DNA from: Notospermus geniculatus
Lineage: Eukaryota; Nemertea; Pilidiophora; Heteronemertea; Lineidae
Direction of reading: 5' to 3'
Assembly (NCBI GenBank): GCA_002633025.1
Contig: NMRB01000827.1
Location: forward strand, 104,813-168,812
Length of the DNA: 64,000 bases
A program made the translations under genes and the position numbers. Shown in pieces: positions 11,106 through 21,650 of the stretch. The notes beneath the pieces were generated by a model. That model saw only the letters and a program-made list of their open reading frames with translations. It was not told the DNA's origin and searched no databases. Position 1 is the stretch's first letter, and each line of letters begins with the position of its first letter.

Positions 11106-12733
11106 TCTGATATCGGCATTGGCTGTGGTTACTATGAGTTGCAGACTCTGTTCTTCATGCAGTTCAGCTTACTCCGATCACCCACTACTCCCGAGCCTGA
11201 TATCCATCTGAACCGACAGCACACTCATGACAACAATTTCTGCATCTGCTGTAGATTAACTACGGAATTGAATCACTTTGCTTCATCAGTTAAGTCAAAA
11301 GTTTAAATTGGACGGATCAATCCTCGATTAGCTCGAGTATTGGTTGTTTTGATAAGCAAGCCACAGATTGCATCACTTCTAATTCTAATGGAAAAATAAC
11401 CATCGTAATAGATACTTTTTCTGGCTATGAAAACAAAACAATCTGATGATAAACAAACAGTCTTTTGCTCCAAGTTCAGTGGGGTTTTTTGTGGTCCAGA
11501 GGACTACATTGCCAAGTTGATGGTTACATCAGATAGTCTGTTACTAGATTCCCTCAAAAACATTAGTACAAGTACTAACTACTAGTAATAGTGTTTGTAC
11601 TATCTCTCTTGATGACCACTGTGAGAGCTGACCTGGACTGCCCTCTCTACAACCTCGGAGAATGCACCCAAACCTCCCTCTCTACCACTGTGCAGAAGGC
11701 ATCAAACCCTCTGTTTCTACCACTGTGGAGGCCAGCAAATGAATCTTCAGCTTCGCCCAAATCTACCATCAACAACTTTAGACCTAATATCCCCTGAAAG
11801 AATACGACCAGTTACATGTTTTTGATATTAAGTTCCACAGGCATGTCATGGAAGATTGGATTTTTCTGTTTGTTTAAACCATCGATACATGCTATGGGGA
11901 TCAAGGATGTTTTCAGCTTGCCTCAGGCTTGTTGAGTTAACGTGGAGGAGTTGCAAGGTTGAGCGTAAAACATGGACAGAACTTCTAAGCCTCTGATGCG
12001 AACTAGAGTTGGTTCGCATCACCCTCTCGGCCTCACGCTGCGGGATGTTTCCTTCTTCACTATACCACAACTCAGACACTGGAAGTGTAACACTTTTCTG
12101 CTGGGAGCACATTCTAGTTGAAAGCGGAAAGTCAGCACAGAGGGAAGCTGAAAGCCTCCTGATGCAGTGCCAGCTCTGTTACGCATGATGATGAAGAGTT
12201 TAGGATGAAATGGCCGTGTGCCTCCCTGTCCACCGATAAATCACCTTTAGTCACCAGAAATAATTTACCCATCCAATAAATATTTCATCCTGTTCTTCAT
12301 CCGTCACAATGAATTAAAAATGTCATATTTTCCTGCCGTGGATGTCACATCAGATGAATAGAATCAAATGGATTCCAGGAGAGGTGTGAATTTTTCATGA
12401 GGGAAGTACCCCGTAGTCATGATCAATCAGTTTGATCCAATATTCAACCTAATGACCACTCGGCCAGATCAGAACATCGACTCGATATCTGGGTATTGGA
12501 TCTGTTAAAACTTTGGTCTGTTATGCCTCTAGTGTCGTCCTTGACTCTGCCGTAAAGCCTGCAGTACACTTGGCGCGATATTGCAAGCGATCGAATCACC
12601 ACCGCGCAAAATCGGCTGTTGGCGTCTTGTGTGCACTGGACTGTGATCCGTGGAATCTTCTCGCCAACGATTATCATTCAGTAACAAAGAAACATATAAG
12701 TCTGTGAAGGCCTAGGCTCTCATTTGAACTCGT
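11106..12733. other. unique part of duplication copy A, no gene
   Basis: The sequence is shared with copy B and I see no gene in it. A small frame at 11085-11306 is kept in B (21631-21852), but it starts inside the minisatellite and both copies are simply similar DNA. Around 12560-12660 a GATATTGCAAGCGATC segment resembles one at 36345 and 39783 (GATATTGTAAGTGATC), pointing to an older dispersed repeat. Confidence 0.5.
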
Positions 12734-13084
12734 CAGGGTTTCCGCCAGAGGGTAAAATGGGTAAAATTCCGTACCCTTAAATTTTTCCAGGGTACGGATC
12801 CGTACCCTCAAAAATGTTGGGTAACCATTTTTCCATGACATGCCGGACGAAACCCAACAACTGGCATGACCGGGGCGGGGAATTTATGCTTCAAAATATG
12901 CCTAAAATGGCACCAAACATCGTTTAAAACCTTTTAAAATCAAAAAAATAAAAATAAAAATTTTGAACAAAAACGTTTTTTTCAAAAAAAACAAAAAAAA
13001 AATTTTTCAAAAAATTTTTTTTCGAAAAAAATTTTTTTTTGGTCCGTACCCTAGCCCTAATTTTTTTTTCTGGCGAAAACCCTG
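12734..13084. mobile_element. CAGGG-ended MITE, 351 bp, 5 bp direct repeat
   Basis: The ends are CAGGGTTTCCGCCAGA and TCTGGCGAAAACCCTG. CTCGT flanks both (12729-12733 and 13085-13089). The interior has GGGTACGGATCCGTACCC near the left and long A and T runs near the right. CAGGG ends are typical of hAT elements. In copy B only the right part survives (23183-23407). Confidence 0.75.
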
Positions 13085-13557
13085 CTCGTGGCCTTGTATT
13101 GTCTCTGCCCAGTTGATGCTCCTCACCCCAATGGGCCATGTACCCGGCAAATGTGGCGTCTTCATCTGACTGTAACTCAACGGTTCGTGGCCTTGTGATT
13201 TAGGAGAACAATTAAAGATCTTCCCACTTAGCTGTGACCTTGTCGTAATCACCCATTTGATTGCTTTAATCTAATGACTTTAAACGTGGTTAGGGGACGT
13301 TACAGATGTCTTCATCAGTCATGGCTCCATCGCTGCTGCGCAATCAAGTTGCTGACGTAGTTGTGATGAAATTCCTCCGCAGTTGTGTGGTGCCATTTTG
13401 GGACCTTATATGTTGTCTCAAAGCTTCTCTACGACTTGCAGATCAGAAGTCGTCTAATACATGGTCCTTTTGCTGAGCTTCAGCCAAATGAATGGTCCGT
13501 GCATCCAACACAACAGAGCTGCAAGTCCCATGAACACTTTGCTATTGTGACTTTTAA

Positions 13558-13858
13558 CCCATTAGGCGCCATATAGCCCAAACCCGCCCAAGCCTGCATA
13601 ATCCCATATAGCCCAAACCCGCCCGTGTGATTTCCAGCCGTCACAGATGCAACCAACGAAAAAAATAAAAAAATCTAACCTCGGCTCCAGTTGTATCATG
13701 TAGCCAGTGTTATAAGCTACAAAATAAACATCACTTGTTCAATTTATCTTCAACTTTTTCTTTTTGTCATTTGAGCAAAAAACCAAGATATGGTAAAAAA
13801 GTGAAAAGCACTGGGAAAAAAAGCTGACCTAATTTATACTTGTCTGGTGCCTAATGGG
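13558..13858. mobile_element. TTAA MITE, 301 bp, CCCATTAGGC ends
   Basis: The ends are CCCATTAGGCGCC and GGTGCCTAATGGG. TTAA flanks both (13554-13557 and 13859-13862). Near the left end the phrase CATATAGCCCAAACCCGCCC occurs twice. The CCC start plus TTAA target fits piggyBac-type elements, though TTAA is also used by Kolobok. The whole surrounding segment 13474-13980 is missing from copy B. Confidence 0.82.
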
Positions 13859-14139
13859 TTAAAACACTCCTCCACATGAGACTCCTTTTATGAGCGACTT
13901 AATATCACAGGTTTTGTAGCAGAGGGTGACAATTATCAGAAAAATATGACAACTGGCAGTTTTGTCTACATCCCATTGATTGTGGTCGTTGTTGACACCC
14001 TACAGACCAATTCCACCTGGGCCCGCAGAGTTTTTAGGCCTGTCCAGTGCTAACCAGTGTCAGACTAAACAAGATAGAATTGCTAAGTATTTCTAGGGTT
14101 ATGCCAGTGTCAAAGCAAGAATAAGATAGAGAGCATTCT

Positions 14140-14433
14140 TTGAGTTACAGCATGTCATTTTGGTGTTCCTCCAAACTGTACACAATGAGAAGAAGGCCAC
14201 GCAAACAGGACACAGAATTCTTTACCGAATGTTGCTTCCGAAAAATCCTGGGTGATCATAAAGTGCCAGTCACTAAAATACAATCCCTGCCCAAAGTCAG
14301 AAGACATCAAATTGGGAAGAAAAACTTGGATTCACCTTCTGTTGGTGAAGATAAAGATACAAAAATAATTGTTTATCTGTCTAACGAAACCCATGAAATT
14401 TGTGCCACACAATGTATATACCTTGCGGCTTGA
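14140..14433 (+). pseudogene. 97-codon frame in a four-copy dispersed repeat
   Basis: The frame encodes a basic peptide with RRRPRKQDTEFFTECC near its middle and a VRRHQIGKKNLDSPSVGEDKD stretch interrupted by substitutions in other copies. Equivalents are at 23940 (97 codons), 41809 (81 codons) and about 38520. The last is broken by a TAA after the GDH residues. The differences look neutral and one copy is interrupted, so I read this as repeat DNA rather than a selected gene. I do not recognise a family. Confidence 0.35.
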
Positions 14434-15266
14434 CTTCTGACCTTCGCTAGTATTTCACTTGCCATCTGATGACAGGTGAAATGCTGGTCATGGTCGGAAG
14501 TTAAGACGCTTTCTGTCATGAGGAGAGTCTGGCAATGCAGGTGACGCCCATGCTCGAACGCGGATGGCATGTTTGGGGTTCATGCCTTTCAACGTCCCCC
14601 AACGACCAAAAATTTTTAACCAGGTTTTCGAAGAAAGTCCTGGTTATTAAATTACCGAAAGTGGCGGGCGTCCGGGTGGTCGGGCGTCCGGGCGGTCGCT
14701 ATTCTCGTTTCCGACTGATAACTTAACAACGACTTGAGATTTTCTTTTGAAATTTTTGGGAGATGTTGCTTGTAAGTAGACGTCGTTTCCTTTCGATATT
14801 CAGCGTCATTCGATTCAAGGTTTGGCCAATAGGGGGCTAAATGTGACAACAGAAAAAGTGCTATTTCTCCTGAACAAATTGACGGATCGTCACCAAATTT
14901 TTATCATAGGTATATCTAATGACAATACATAACATAATACCCGGGTTTTGGATTTGACCTACTCTTCAAGGTCACAACCACAGACACCTAACAATGCCTC
15001 GTCATTTCAGCCTCTACCTCATTTTATTCACGACGCAACTTCGAAAACCTGGTTATTCGCCACGCCCAGCGTGCGCCTTGTTTATAATATTTTTATAAAA
15101 TATATGATGATTTGGAATATGCACAAGGCCTAATCTATGACGAGGTTTCTTATCGATCAAATGATTGTCCACAGAAATGTTTGACTTGAGAAAGGGAATG
15201 GGAATGATAGAAGCCAACACAGGCAGGGTTTACAGCCAGTGCAAGAGACTTCTCACAGTGTCACAC
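14185..15266 (+). repeat. 620 bp dispersed repeat, copy in A, interrupted
   Basis: Matches 23991-24611, 38519-39133 and 41803-42418 from ATGAGAAG through to GACTTNTCACAG. Here it is split by about 450 bp (14613-15070) containing the inverted-repeat element listed next. It has no terminal inverted repeats of its own and no recognisable ends, so the mobility mechanism is unknown. Confidence 0.8.
14618..15054. mobile_element. TIR element, AACCAGGTTTTCGAAG ends
   Basis: A 16 bp perfect inverted repeat, AACCAGGTTTTCGAAG and CTTCGAAAACCTGGTT, bounds 437 bp. It includes a GC-rich run with three GGGCGTCC motifs at 14663-14695. Copy B and the 38.5 and 41.8 kb copies lack it, so it is an insertion. 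The inserted block seems to extend about 16 bp beyond the right repeat, so the true right edge and target duplication are not settled. Confidence 0.65.
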
Positions 15267-15790
15267 CACTGCTTGATGGAGGGAAGTTTGGTGTTAAAAA
15301 GTATGACAGGAACCTACAATGATGAGTTGCCCATTGTGATCCAACTCACATGAAACACCTCTCCTACAGATCAGTGCTTTGTGGTTCCTGCTGATTTGTA
15401 TCACAGTAGTCAACCAGTGACTTCCCCTCCCACTCTGGTCTTATGAATTCATTCATGGGTTTAATCAGCGAGAATTTTTTCCCAGCCACAAAGTCAGATT
15501 CCATTTTTGTCAACTACGTGCCGAGGAGGTGAACGTAGCATTAACTAAATCATGGTTGAGGTTCTAGTTGAGCTCCCTGCTTGTTGGATCAAGCCCTTGA
15601 TCTTCTTGATTGGCAACTCCTGTAATTGAATGGATTTAGGTGAAAATTACATGCTGCTGATGTGGTTTAGAAGTGCTGTACATTCAAAAGCTAACCTGGA
15701 GAGAAATCCAATGTTTTGTGCACCTCATTTGTGCACGTCTGGGGGGACCATAGTAAAGAATTCTTTCGACGTGCCGATCTACAAGTTTCC

Positions 15791-15947
15791 CAGGCATGGA
15801 TCCAAGGGGGGCACACCCGGCCCATGCCCCCTCTATTTTGTGGAAAATCTTTAAAATTGACCGGGAAATTTCGAAATTTTGAAAAGATGTTAAAATTTGA
15901 CCGAGGTGTTCCACGCTGTGCCCTGGCTGATTCTGGATCCGCCCCTG
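15791..15947. mobile_element. 157 bp hAT-like MITE, CAGG..GGATCC ends
   Basis: The ends are CAGGCATGGATCC and GGATCCGCCCCTG. Flanks are TTTCC (15786-15790) and ATTCC (15950-15954 or nearby), consistent with a 5 bp duplication with one change. Copy B has the uninterrupted site around 25133-25145. A related element is at 63382. Confidence 0.75.
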
Positions 15948-16966
15948 TATTCCTGGTGCCCAATTCATCCTGCTGAAATTGTGGAGGATGCTTGTGGAAG
16001 ATGCTTTTTGAACCAGTCACATTAGGCCGAGTTTACATAGAGGTGTACAATATACGGACACGCTCGCCTTACTAAACTGTGATTCCTTGGTGAATTGGAT
16101 CCCACGGCCTCAAACTCTCAACCTCTGCTCCAAAAAAGGTCCAGAAGTCATAATTAAGTGGTGTCGTCGCCAAGACTTGAAAAATATTGGACCTGACCCA
16201 AAAATATGAATTGGCGCCTTCCGTTCCTTACGGACACGAATCTGCCACTGCTGTATCTTAATATGACGGCCCCTCGTGATGTCCTCGTAGGAGGTATCAA
16301 TTCACCCGAACATATATAATATGTATATGAAATCACCTCTGTTAGACTTGTCGTTTATATCTGTGTTGACAGGAGGAAATAGGATTCATGGCCTATTGAG
16401 TGTCTGAATCGAGATTTAAACTGGAAATGGCTATGTCGCGTCTTGTCATGAAGCTATTTGCTATTAACAATGGTGCTGTCTGTGATATTACTTAAAAACC
16501 TTGAAAGTTTCTCAAAAATTTCTTTTCATGGCACAAAAGAACTTTAGCTGATGAATTCCCCGGTATAGTAATCATCCAAAGTGCTCAACCCTCCAGTTCC
16601 AACTTTTCCAAGCCTAAAGTAGGAGAACTTTAACATTTCTTAAAGTTCATTGAATGGATGATGCTGTCCCGTTTGTGACATGCTCAATATTGGAATTCCC
16701 ACTGCAGCATCTGTCTTACCGCGAATTGGTGTTTTGAAAAAGTCTAAAAGCAATAAGTGGTGGTTGTGAATTATGGTGTGGTAAAGAAGAGTATTGGCTG
16801 TCAGATACCAGGCTCTAGCAATGACTTACCTGGAAGCCGCCAGGGAATGTGGTGATGTTGTCCTGACGCTCCCCAATCTTTAAAGCCACTGCTCAAAGTG
16901 CGAGTTTTCTCTTGCAAGCTGGCTCTGAATGGGCGACTTGCCATTGTTGGTTTCCTTACGGCTTAA

Positions 16967-17885
16967 AGGTATGGTTCAAAAGGCTCCAATCGTTTACACA
17001 TGGCTTAAATATGGCCAGAAAATAATTTCTGTTTGGTTTGTAAGAAAATCCAACCGCTGGGATTTTGTTATTAAGGGTATAAAAATCGATTTTGCAAAAA
17101 ACGAAATTATTTTCGCCAGAGCCATGACGTCATAATTGATGACGTCATCTCGACCCCCTGCCACCCGCGTGCTGACACAAAACATGGCGGAATGCGAAGA
17201 AAATGTCCGAGATAAACGATGAAGAAAACAACGAAGAATCGAGTGCTTCCAGTGAGTTAAGTCAGTTTACAGCTACTGACATTTTCTTAGTGATTCGGAC
17301 GATAGCCTGGCCTGTTCAATGGCAAATGTCGACGCAGCAAAAGTGGATTTTGGAGCTGTGATAGTACCGTATATTTCCGAATCTCAACGAACCATGCACA
17401 GGCCTATGCACGTCATGCACCACTACACACACACGTCGCGTCGTCGGCGAGTTGAAAGCCGTGCATCGGGCGTGCCGTTCCGACCCATTTAAAACTTACT
17501 CCATCATCCTCCAGGAAACTGTGGGTCGCAGTTCCCTTCTGTAAGTTCCTCAAATGCTGACAATGGTTTAAAATACATTTTTGCCGTGCCTGTAGGTAAA
17601 AACAGCTGCTGAAACAGTCCACACCGCGCCGACATGACTTGTTCGTCCAGTGTTTACGTTCGGTTGTCAAGGGGAAGGGGGTCGAGATGACGTCATCACG
17701 ACTCCAATTTGTGAAATGCTAAGCAACGTTAAATAATTTCGTTTCAAAAGAGGGTGGCATTTTGAGGGATAAAAACCCCTATAAATCTAACACCAGTGAT
17801 ACGAAACAAACCAAACTTTCACAACTTCGCCTTCTGGCCATTTCCTCAATGTTGAAATGAAAATTGGCGCCTTTGAACTATACCT
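16967..17885. mobile_element. 919 bp TTAA element, AGGTATRGTTC ends
   Basis: The ends are AGGTATGGTTCAAAAGGC and GCGCCTTTGAACTATACCT, flanked by TTAA at 16963-16966 and 17886-17889. Three perfect TGACGTCA palindromes occur at 17125, 17140 and 17688. The second and third lie within a roughly 20 bp inverted pair containing GGGGGTCGAGATGACG. No transposase frame is seen, so it is a non-autonomous, long MITE-like element. Copy B retains the empty site GCTTAAGC at 26154-26161. Confidence 0.82.
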
Positions 17886-17889
17886 TTAA

Positions 17890-18109
17890 GCCCCAGTCAC
17901 ATATCCACTCCGGGGCCCATACGGCGAGTAAAAACAGACATTTTGGCCAATTTCTCCGGTGCCCAGTTTGATCCAGTCTAATTTCCGCTTATCTATTGAG
18001 GCGATTTCGGCATAATTCATCTTAGATCCGTGTTTCAGTCTCTAAAATCCACAGCAAGCCGCTGGGTGGGGAAAATCGTACGGGGCCCGGTGGATTTGTG
18101 ACCTAGGCT
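17890..18109. mobile_element. 220 bp TTAA MITE, GCCTAGGTCACA ends (copy 2, inverted)
   Basis: The ends are GCCCCAGTCACATATCC and GGATTTGTGACCTAGGCT, flanked by TTAA at 17886-17889 and 18110-18113. It is the reverse orientation of 4741-4960. It shares its left TTAA with the preceding 919 bp element. Confidence 0.85.
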
Positions 18110-18311
18110 TTAAGCTGAGACCAATGACACAAGCAACTGCCCGTAGGGTTCTGTGGTTGGGGCAGGAATTGCTCATTGAGAGCCAACTTGCAGGAGAAAA
18201 CTCAAACAGAGATGTAGTAATGTAAAGAAGGTTGAGAACTTCCAATGTCTGGTCATTAGTGATGATGTCCTCTCAAACTGTTTTGTTTTGGGGAGTGACT
18301 GGCAATGTATT

Positions 18312-18765
18312 TCTGAGGAGCCTTGATAGCCGACTTTCAGAGGAGCCTTGATCGGTCCGCTCAGCAAGCGGCAGGTTCCGGATTGGAATCCAGCCCTGGC
18401 CAAAAAGGATTTCATTACCGGCTCTTCACATCCGTCGCCTGGGAGAGTAAGCCGTGGTGCCTTACCTTGTGCCTTTGCAAGGGCAAGTAAAGTCCTTTTC
18501 ATCGTACATTGAGCCGGTGTAACGGGAGCGTGGGTTTTATGGGAAGTCGAGAAGTAAGAAAGCCATGAATCAGTCGATCTTGTGAGAGTTCATGCGCCAT
18601 GCAGAGCTCGTGATTTCCTTTTCTAACGAAATGACGTTTCCATTAACGTAATCGTGGCGACCCATCCAAGGAACACGAGTAGCTTGAGATGGCCTCTTCT
18701 GTACTTACCAGGGCCAATAATGCTATCGCTTTGGCCTTGACGGAAAAATCTAATACAAAATGCAT
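18312..18765 (+). mobile_element. tRNA-derived SINE, interrupted (copy A)
   Basis: The tRNA-like head includes the B-box-like GGATTGGAATCC and a CAAGCGGCAGGTTCCG block. The body matches the 33273 copy up to AAGGGCAAGTAAAG at about 18492. After about 165 bp of foreign sequence the SINE resumes at about 18661 with CCATCCAAGG and ends with the GGGCCAATAATGC..GACGGAAAAATCTAATACAAA tail. The interruption is identical in copy B, so it predates the duplication. Confidence 0.75.
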
Positions 18766-19219
18766 TTTGAAAATGATCCTAATTGTCATTGATAATCTGT
18801 GTCCACAACTTTACTCTTGCTGTTGCATGATTCATCCGTAAGTATTTGTTCCAGTAGTACGAGTGTAGTGGAGTAATTCTAATGATCAAACACGAGATGC
18901 TGGTATCCCTAAACAACAATCAAATCTAACTTGCTTAATTTCCCTGTGGTACTCGACGTGAAACTATAAGCACGACAGCCGCTGCTACAACTTTCTTTTT
19001 ATATGAATCGGCACGCAATATGTGGCTTTAGGGAATTTTAAGAGGAAATAGGGTGAATTATTGTGGATGAGAGGAGCCATGGCTGGGCTACTCGGGGTCA
19101 CTATGAGTGAATTAGCATGGTATCCTAAGGATTGTTCCGTGCCGTGGTGCATGCCTGAGGGTCTGTACCAGCCCGATGAGGTTAATTTCGCCGTAAGAGA
19201 TTGGAGTCACGTACCATGA

Positions 19220-19573
19220 ATTCCCACGTGACGTCACAGCCCCAAATGTCCGCCATATTGGCCGTCAAATGACGCAACGTCACAGCATCAACACATCGTT
19301 TTCAACGCAGTTTGGACGTTGTCGGTAGTCATCGGACCTCTTCCACCACTGTCTACAGCAAGCCGTATGGACGATTCACTTTGTTTTCAACACGGTTTTC
19401 ACACCAGACCAACTACTTATCCTCAGAAACTGTGAGAGGTAAAGTGATTCGTTGAGTTGTATACTCCCGGTGGTCTGAACGGGCTGCTAAACTTTTCAAC
19501 CGGGAACAAGATGGCAGCCACCATGGCTTCATTTTGACGGCCAGTATGGCGGCCGTGTGACGTCCGTGGGAAA
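19220..19573. mobile_element. TIR element of the TGACGTCA group, 354 bp
   Basis: Inverted arms of about 45 bp: left AATTCCCACGTGACGTCAC..CCATATTGGCCGTCAAATG, right the complement ending GTGTGACGTCCGTGGGAAA. The arms share the GTGACGTCAC and GCCATATTGGCCGTCAAA blocks with elements at 30686, 48587 and 61567 but differ in the outermost bases. Its left end coincides with the right end of duplication copy A. Confidence 0.7.
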
Positions 19574-19706
19574 CCTCCATAACCACATGTGCACGTACAG
19601 TCAATAATACTTATTTGCATTGTCGAATATTGCCATTGACAAGATAAATGAGTTGAAATTAATATATCACGATCATCGCTGTGGGTTATTTCAGCCGGCC
19701 TACTCA

Positions 19707-20144
19707 GGCCACACTTTTTATATTCTTTGGTTCACGGGCCCGCCGACGTCCGAAAATCCAAAAGTGAAAAAAAATAAAATCGTGAAATTCGTTTTTTTTT
19801 ATTTCCGCCGATGTTCACCAGGGTGAGATTCTCAAAATAAAAAATAAAAATAAAAAAAAGACGTCTGCGATGCCTAATTGTGCATGATGACCATGAGTCC
19901 AAGTCATACACCAAACTGCCTGACGCAATGTTTCAGAGCAATATGTTTCAGAGCAATAAAGTTTATTTCTTTAAAAATAGTATTTTTTGATTTTTTTATT
20001 TCCTCCGACATCAGGAAATGGACAAAACAAGACCGCAAAATTTTTAAAAAGCCAAAACAGGATTTAAAAAAAAATTATTTCGCCCTCCGTACCTGAGTTT
20101 ACACAAGAGGCGCCCGTGAACCAAAGAATATTAAAAGTGTGGTC
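19707..20144. mobile_element. PIF/Harbinger-like MITE, 438 bp (copy 2)
   Basis: Nearly identical to 9606-10054, with the same TTTATATTCTTTGGTTCACGGG arms. The right end is GTGTGGTC followed by TAA, and the left flank is TCA, so the target duplication is imperfect. The flanks differ from those of copy 1, which suggests independent insertion rather than part of the A/B duplication. Confidence 0.82.
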
Positions 20145-20851
20145 TAAATATCATTCACCGTCAGTATTTGGGATATTTCAATTCTTGTATCGTGATGAAT
20201 TCCAGACGGTATTATGGATAATTGAATATTGATTTTTCTTTTACAATGAAGGCTAACGTCATCTCTCCTCTCGTTTGCGCCGGAGGGGTTTCAAGTCGTT
20301 GAGAAATAACCTCACGAACGTAGGAGAAAATGAGATCACTTGGTACATTTGATTCTGTTATTTAATGTCTGATGAGCGTAAATGTATTGGACAATACAGC
20401 GCTAAACTAATGACATTACTCAGCTGGCTCCATGGACATGTACTATAAATGTACAATATCGGGCGATCACGTAAAGCAAAAAGAGGCGAGACGTCCAACA
20501 TGCCTAATTATTGAAGAAAGTTGCTTTCTGTTTCGTATGACTGAAGACACAAGCTGTGGTTACACTACATAAATTCCCGTGCTTACCCCGATAAATTCCC
20601 GTGCTAACCCCCGGAATTTTGCGGTGAGACCTATTAAATCGCCGAGTCTAAACAGACCCGTGAGTTCGAAGGGGCTACGCCGGTGTAACGTTTTTGAGCG
20701 TTCCCCATCTGTGACTGTTCCCCTGCTATTGTCTGACGGAATAAGCCGCGACTCGACAACGGAGGACACACAGAGAAACGTGTCGATCTATCTGCCAGTG
20801 TTTCCAGAACAATAGGGGGAACACTGACACACGGAAACACTGGAAAACTTA
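20145..20851. other. spacer between duplications A and B
   Basis: Sequence not found in A or elsewhere in the window. It has a short direct repeat (AAATTCCCGTGCT..ACCCC) near 20571-20613 and an inverted pair CCAGTGTTTCC / GGAAACACTGG near 20794 and 20836. No gene recognised. Confidence 0.5.
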
Positions 20852-21229
20852 TCGGAAACGTCCCTGTGGTGCCAGTAATTGTTTAAAAAACTTGACGAGA
20901 CACCAGGACCATTAAGCCCACTGAACGTGCTTAAAATTGGTTATGTCGTTGAATACCGATTTAGTTTCAATTAAGGTAAAAAATGGCGTCTACTCTTACT
21001 GAATGCCAACCTGGTAATAAGATAAAACATTCTCATTCGTTATGTAGTGGAATTTGGCGCCGGGGAAGCTGGGGTGGTTTATGGATGAGCAAAGTTGGTT
21101 TGTTTGATGAGAAATACGTGATACTTGACTTAGATTTATTTTAATTACCTAGACTGTAGAGAAGGTGACATTTGAAGAAATTTGTAAAATTACGGCTGCA
21201 TTTAACCTTTTATCCTCTTTTATTTGCAC

Positions 21230-21650
21230 TCTGGTGTCTGCATTGACTCTAGTCTGATATGTGTTTGATATCAGCATTGATGCTGATCTGATATCTGTCT
21301 GATATCAGCATTGACTCTGGTCTGATATCTATCTGATATCAGCATTGACTCTGGTCTGATATCTATCTGATATCAGCATTGAGACTGGTCTGATATGTGT
21401 TTGATATCAGCATTGATGCTGGTCTGATATTTGTCTGATATCAGCATTGATGCGGATCTGACATCTGTCTGATATCAGCATTGACTCTGGTCTGATATCT
21501 GTCTGATATCAGCATTGACTCATCTGACATCTGTGCCTGATATCAGCACTGACTCTGGTCTGATATCTATCTGATATCATGCATTGACTCTGGTCTGAGA
21601 TATCTGTCTGACATTCGTCTGATTTCAACATTGCTTCAGATCAGACATAT
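21230..21650. repeat. GATATC-rich 34 bp minisatellite (copy B)
   Basis: Same unit as at 10537 but about 150 bp shorter, with a different order of variants (for example TGTGTTTGATATCAGC units not prominent in A). This shows expansion, contraction or shuffling since the duplication. Confidence 0.9.

Larger units (their letters stand above)
16901..18205. mobile_element. foldback-family element split by two TTAA insertions (copy A)
   Basis: The left arm (GAGTTTTCTCTTGCAAG..) starts at 16901 and the right arm ends AGGAGAAAACTCAA at 18205. The uninterrupted form in copy B is 160 bp (26093-26252). Between the arms lie the 919 bp and 220 bp TTAA elements. Members of the family also occur at 28953, 52533 and 63585. 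Confidence 0.8.
10158..19219 (+). repeat. large tandem duplication, copy A (9.06 kb)
   Basis: From TCGGAAACGTCCCTG to GGAGTCACGTACCATGA this segment aligns in direct orientation with 20852-27253, at a few per cent divergence by eye. A is about 2.7 kb longer. The extra sequence is a longer satellite (10537), 12664-12916, 13474-13980, about 14613-15070, 15791-15947 and 16967-18113. At least three of these are or contain TIR elements with target duplications. No gene is recognised in either copy. The right end stops exactly where the TIR element at 19220 begins. Confidence 0.92.

Noticed and set aside
12963-13252. Lys/Phe-rich frames near 13 kb and 23.2 kb
   Set aside because: They are translations of A and T homopolymer runs inside the CAGGG-ended MITE.
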